From Methylovulum sp. (GTDB lineage: Bacteria > Pseudomonadota > Gammaproteobacteria > Methylococcales > Methylomonadaceae), in the NCBI GenBank assembly GCA_016919605.1, contig JACXTQ010000037.1, positions 1-8,668 on the forward strand: a stretch of 8,668 nucleotides of DNA. Direction: 5' to 3'. This document shows, in pieces, positions 5,330 through 8,668 of this stretch (positions within the stretch are counted from its first letter, which is position 1; each line of letters starts with the position of its first letter). Both the position numbers and the translations under genes were made by a program. The notes under the pieces were generated by a model. The model was not told the DNA's origin and made no database searches. It was given only the letters and a program-made list of their open reading frames with translations.

Positions 5330-7600
5330 ATGAAAGAACTGCTGGCCGCCGACGCCTATGCCGACAACGTTATCTTAGTACGCGCCGATAGCAGGCCAGC
5401 ACCTAACCGTGTCGCCGGCACTGTCTATGCGGTCTTCTCAACCGAAACACTAGGGGATAAAGAGGGCGAGTTTCAAGGTTTGGTCACCGATATGGACATT
5501 TCGTTTGCACCGCAACGCATTTTTGCAGATTTAGTCAATCCGCACCCTTTAGCGCCTATTAAGGCAAAAACACCATTAAACCAAGTCGAGATTTTTTTTA
5601 ACGGCTTTACCGAGGCTCTTGCGGTCATTGACGCTGACAGCCATTTTGTTGGGGTAGTTACCCGCACCAGCGTTCTTAAGGCGTTACTTAAGCGTGAGCG
5701 GGAGTTGTTGACCCGGACTCAAGAACTTAACCTACAAATTGCCGAAGACCACCAAAAGCTGGCCTTATGGTCGGTGCGTTTGAGCGAGTTGCATCAGGCA
5801 TCCCGAACATTATTGAATGTCTTGGCGCACACCCAAATTGAGAATGATATTTTGCAATCCGGTATTGAAGCCTTGTGCCAGTTATTACAAGCGCGTTACG
5901 GCGCCGTGGGCATCATTGACGAAAACAAAAAATTGACTCATTTCCTGCATACGGGTATGAGTGAGACACAAATCAACGGCATAGGCCAACTCCCGGAGGG
6001 GCGGGGCTTATTAGGGGCGGTTATCCATGAAAATAGCGCTATCCGCTTGGATGATTTGGCGACAGATTCGCGTAGCGTGGGTTTTCCGGCCAACCACCCG
6101 CCTATGACCTCGCTATTAGCTGTGCCCATCTCTAATTTAGGCCGTGTCTATGGCCGTATTTATCTGTGTGACAAAATCGACGGCACCCCGTTTTTGCCCG
6201 AAGATGAATTGCTGGCCATGAGTTTTGCCACGTCTTTGTCCTTAATTTTGGATAATGCCCGCGAAATCCAGGAAATCAAGCGGGGGCAACAGCATTTATA
6301 CCAATTGGCCCATTTTGATCCGCTCACGGGCTTACCGAACCGCGAACTGGCGTATGATAGGATTCGCCAAGCCTTAGCCAATAGCCATCGGCAACAGAAC
6401 AAGCTGGCGATTATTTTTGCAGACCTTGATAATTTTAAGCATGTTAACGATTCGCTCGGCCATGCTGTCGGTGATGAACTGTTAAAAGCCGCCGCTACTA
6501 GGCTGACACAGTGTATCCGCGAAAGCGATACGGTCGCCCGTTTAGGGGGTGACGAATTTCTTATTTTACTCCCCGGCATTATTGATGTGCAGAGCATCAT
6601 AGTGGTCGCCCAAAAAATTAAGGACGCGTTACAGCCTATTTTTAAAATAAACGGACAGGAAATATTTATCAGCATCAGTATCGGCATTAGCGTTTATCCA
6701 GATGACTCTGTGGATATTGGCGAATTGTTACGTGATGCCGACACCGCCATGTACCATGCCAAAAATAGTGGCCGCAATAATTTTCAATTTTTTACCCCAC
6801 AAATGAACGCTGTCGTACAAAGGCAGATGAGCCTAATTTCGGTATTGGGGCGTTCTTTGGAGCGGGATCAATTCCAGCTTAAATATCAACCGCAAGTAGA
6901 TTTGCAGACAGGCAAAATGGTTGGGGTGGAAGCGTTGTTGCGCTGGCACAGCACGGAGCTAGGCCATGTCTCACCGGCGGAGTTTATTCCGGTTGCAGAA
7001 ATATCAGGGCTTATCATCACCATTAGTGATTGGGTGCTGATGGCCGCCTGTACCCAGGGCAAGCAATGGTTGGAGCAAGGTTTACAAAATTTGCGGGTTG
7101 CCGTTAATTTGTCAGCGGTACAATTCCAGCAATCCCAGTTGGCGGAAAAGGTGAAGCAGGTGTTGTCTGAAACTGGGTTTCCGGCGGCGTTGCTAGAGTT
7201 GGAAATTACCGAAAACATCATGATGTCCGACAAAAACGCCGTCCTCATTGTTCTTAACGAACTTAAGGTCTTGGGCGTGCAAATTTCCATTGACGATTTT
7301 GGTACCGGCTATTCATCGTTGAGCTATCTCAAACGGCTGCCTATTGATAGGGTCAAAATCGACCAGTCTTTTGTCCGTGACGTTGTGACCGACACTAATG
7401 ATGCCGCCATAGTCACCGCCATCATCGCCATGACTCATGGGCTAAATTTAGAGGTGATCGCCGAAGGTGTGGAAACTAAGGCGCAACTTGAATTTCTTAT
7501 CAACAGGCAATGTTACTACGCCCAAGGTTACTATTTTAGCCAACCCGTGGCTGCCGAGGAAATAACCCGGCTTTGGCACGGCGGGTTCAATACACCATAA
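5330..7600 (+). CDS. CBS-like/GAF/GGDEF/EAL bifunctional c-di-GMP synthase and phosphodiesterase
   Basis: A 756-aa cytoplasmic signalling enzyme with no membrane segment. Residues 1-120 look like a degenerate CBS pair (GLVTDMDI at 50-57, ALAVIDADSHFVGVVTRTSV at 96-115). Residues 118-165 form a probable coiled coil, and a GAF domain covers about 165-312. The GGDEF domain (about 325-488) has DPLTGLPNR, the metal-binding D365, GGDEF at 406-410, and the product-inhibition site RESD at 397-400, five residues before it. The EAL domain (about 500-750) keeps EALLRW (534-539), NLSAVQF (593-599), ELEITEN (623-629), DDFGTGYSSL (655-664), KIDQSF (676-681), EVIAEGVET (708-716) and QGYYFSQPV (732-740). Both activities, making and hydrolysing c-di-GMP, are therefore possible, probably set by ligands of the CBS-like or GAF parts. 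An AAGG ribosome binding site (5322-5325) lies 4 bases before the ATG. Domain calls are secure; the signal sensed is unknown. Confidence 0.95.
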   Translation: MKELLAADAYADNVILVRADSRPAPNRVAGTVYAVFSTETLGDKEGEFQGLVTDMDISFAPQRIFADLVNPHPLAPIKAKTPLNQVEIFFNGFTEALAVIDADSHFVGVVTRTSVLKALLKRERELLTRTQELNLQIAEDHQKLALWSVRLSELHQASRTLLNVLAHTQIENDILQSGIEALCQLLQARYGAVGIIDENKKLTHFLHTGMSETQINGIGQLPEGRGLLGAVIHENSAIRLDDLATDSRSVGFPANHPPMTSLLAVPISNLGRVYGRIYLCDKIDGTPFLPEDELLAMSFATSLSLILDNAREIQEIKRGQQHLYQLAHFDPLTGLPNRELAYDRIRQALANSHRQQNKLAIIFADLDNFKHVNDSLGHAVGDELLKAAATRLTQCIRESDTVARLGGDEFLILLPGIIDVQSIIVVAQKIKDALQPIFKINGQEIFISISIGISVYPDDSVDIGELLRDADTAMYHAKNSGRNNFQFFTPQMNAVVQRQMSLISVLGRSLERDQFQLKYQPQVDLQTGKMVGVEALLRWHSTELGHVSPAEFIPVAEISGLIITISDWVLMAACTQGKQWLEQGLQNLRVAVNLSAVQFQQSQLAEKVKQVLSETGFPAALLELEITENIMMSDKNAVLIVLNELKVLGVQISIDDFGTGYSSLSYLKRLPIDRVKIDQSFVRDVVTDTNDAAIVTAIIAMTHGLNLEVIAEGVETKAQLEFLINRQCYYAQGYYFSQPVAAEEITRLWHGGFNTP

Positions 7601-7603
7601 CCG

Positions 7604-7622
7604 CCTAAGCAGATGGCTTAGG
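7604..7622 (+). terminator. Hairpin directly after the c-di-GMP enzyme gene
   Basis: CCTAAGC (7604-7610) and GCTTAGG (7616-7622) form a perfect 7-bp stem with the loop AGATG, starting 3 bases after the stop codon. No T run follows on the plus strand. It is either a weak or Rho-assisted terminator or a transcript-end stabilising stem, and it may act together with the longer repeat beside it. Confidence 0.45.
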
Positions 7623-7716
7623 AATGGGCATAAAATAAGCTTGTTTCAAAGCCAGAATCTATGGATACCAGTTTCTGGAATGTGAAGCTGTTCAACTCAA
7701 ATCATGCCCATTTTTT
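7623..7716. repeat. Nested inverted repeat ending in T6, between convergent genes
   Basis: AATGGGCAT (7623-7631) and ATGCCCATT (7704-7712) are perfect 9-bp arms 72 bases apart, and the right arm runs into TTTTTT (7711-7716). Inside, CCAGAA and TTCTGG form a second, 6-bp stem (about 7652-7678) around TATGGATACCA. The layout could be a large terminator for the plus-strand gene, or a small palindromic intergenic element (REP- or MITE-like) that has decayed. Only one copy is in the window, so repetitiveness is not shown. Confidence 0.4.
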
Positions 7717-7732
7717 AGTTAAAGCGGTTTAT

Positions 7733-8668
7733 TTAACAACCTGGTGTCGTTGTTGTTGGGCAAGCTGAGTTGACCAACGAGACAATATTGTTGCTCGTAA
7801 AGGGGCTGGCTCCTTGTTCTTTGGGCGCGTCTGAGGAATAGCCCCAGCTAGTCACACCAACAACAATATTATGGTTGGCTGCGGAACCAAAGTTTGTACC
7901 ACTGAGCGAGGGTGTCATGCCTAAATTGACCAACCAAGGGCCACCGCTGGAACCGCCCGTTTGCAGGGAACCGATGACCGTGTTGCCTGAATAGTTGCTA
8001 CTGACATAACCCAAAGAGTCGGTGCGCAACATGGCGGTACCACTGTTGATCGCTTGCGGATAACCTAATTGCGAAATCTGTGCGGAAGTGGTGCCTAAGA
8101 AAGACGTATAACTATAACCATTCCAACCATAGCCATACCAGCCTGCTTTAGTGCCTGCATATTTGCCATTAATTGGAGCTAATTTGATAACGGCGACATC
8201 ATTGGTGCACACTACACCAGACACCGCACAAGAATCAGTGCCGTTATAGTAAGAAGTCTTTACCCAAGCATTTTGTGCAGTCCAACTGCCATAAGGGGCG
8301 GTCGAGCCATTGAGTGCAGGCACAAAAAGCCAATTGGAATAAAAACTGGAATCGCCAAAACTGGCGACGCAATGGGCGGCAGTGACAATAACGCCCGGTT
8401 TGATTAATGAAGCGGAACAGACATAAGTCAATGAGCCGATATTGAAATACAGCTTGCCTGTCGCGCTATTAGGATAGCGTTTACTGGCTATGTCGTTTTT
8501 GAGGTTAACCAAGGAAGTCGTGTAAGGGTGGTTTTGTGTGCCAAACTCTTGCGAAATGAAGCCGCTTTCTTCATCAATAAAGCTGGATTTAGGTATTGAT
8601 GTGGGTGATTGTTCACCATCACCTGCTTGGCCTGCTGAAAAACCTGGAGTACCCGAAAAAGCAGGGGT
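7733..8668 (-). CDS. Trypsin/V8-like secreted serine protease, C-terminal part
   Basis: The visible 311 codons are open to the right edge, so the start and any signal peptide lie outside. The TTG at 8512 is internal, since 52 in-frame codons precede it. The first 50 visible residues are Gly/Ser/Pro-rich and acidic (FSGTPGFSAGQAGDGEQ), like a propeptide or linker. The chymotrypsin-fold domain follows, with His99 in TAAHC, Asp157 in TNDVAVIKL and Ser241 in GGSSGGPW (numbers from the window edge). The Ser motif has Ser where trypsin has Asp (GDSGGP), as in many V8-like bacterial proteases. Cysteine pairs C84/C100, C147/C154 and C303/C311 suggest disulfides and export. The C-terminus, CPTTTTPGC, is short and Thr-rich. 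The triad is complete, so it is probably active. The substrate is unknown. It converges with the c-di-GMP enzyme gene. Confidence 0.9.
   Translation of the reverse strand, partial: TPAFSGTPGFSAGQAGDGEQSPTSIPKSSFIDEESGFISQEFGTQNHPYTTSLVNLKNDIASKRYPNSATGKLYFNIGSLTYVCSASLIKPGVIVTAAHCVASFGDSSFYSNWLFVPALNGSTAPYGSWTAQNAWVKTSYYNGTDSCAVSGVVCTNDVAVIKLAPINGKYAGTKAGWYGYGWNGYSYTSFLGTTSAQISQLGYPQAINSGTAMLRTDSLGYVSSNYSGNTVIGSLQTGGSSGGPWLVNLGMTPSLSGTNFGSAANHNIVVGVTSWGYSSDAPKEQGASPFTSNNIVSLVNSACPTTTTPGC

Noticed and set aside
6160..7290. Minus-strand open frames of 134-175 codons opposite the GGDEF/EAL gene
   Set aside because: They are reverse-strand shadows of conserved catalytic domains.
1..8668. CRISPR array, insertion sequence or prophage segment
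   Set aside because: No regularly spaced repeats, transposase, integrase or phage protein is encoded. The only repeat structures are single intergenic palindromes.

Overview
The window looks like a chromosomal segment of a gammaproteobacterium. The order 2-oxoglutarate dehydrogenase E1, E2, then an E3-like flavoprotein, and the general character of the proteins, fit that group. A methanotroph of the Methylococcales is my best guess, but it rests on protein style and not on a marker gene. No tRNA, rRNA, CRISPR array or insertion sequence was seen.

Left part (1-4496, minus strand): a tightly packed operon transcribed right to left. sucA (E1) and sucB (E2) are complete and keep their catalytic residues. 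They are followed 4 bases later by the N-terminal 132 codons of an E3-family (dihydrolipoyl dehydrogenase) gene that runs off the left edge. This E3 gene is the most notable thing in the window. Its FAD fold is intact, but the redox-active disulfide motif is altered: the first cysteine is His52 and only Cys57 remains, and the Pro and Lys that normally follow are also replaced. It is either a non-canonical E3-like protein or a decaying one. The complex may therefore borrow E3 from another locus.

Middle (4497-4916): a 420-base region between divergent genes. It holds a perfect 10-bp inverted repeat upstream of sucA, two short overlapping plus-strand reading frames (the first with a good ribosome binding site), a bulged stem-loop, and a hairpin followed by five T just before the next gene.

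Right-centre (4917-7600, plus strand): an unrecognised 109-aa protein, then a 756-aa c-di-GMP enzyme. The enzyme has a CBS-like N-terminus, a coiled coil, a GAF domain, a GGDEF domain with intact active and inhibitory sites, and an EAL domain with its catalytic residues. The two genes are 83 bases apart and may be co-transcribed.

Right end (7601-8668): a palindrome-rich spacer between convergent genes, then the 3' part of a secreted trypsin/V8-like serine protease on the minus strand. Its reading frame stays open to the right edge, so its true start lies outside.

The three gene groups (2-oxoglutarate oxidation, c-di-GMP turnover, an exported protease) show no clear functional link to each other.
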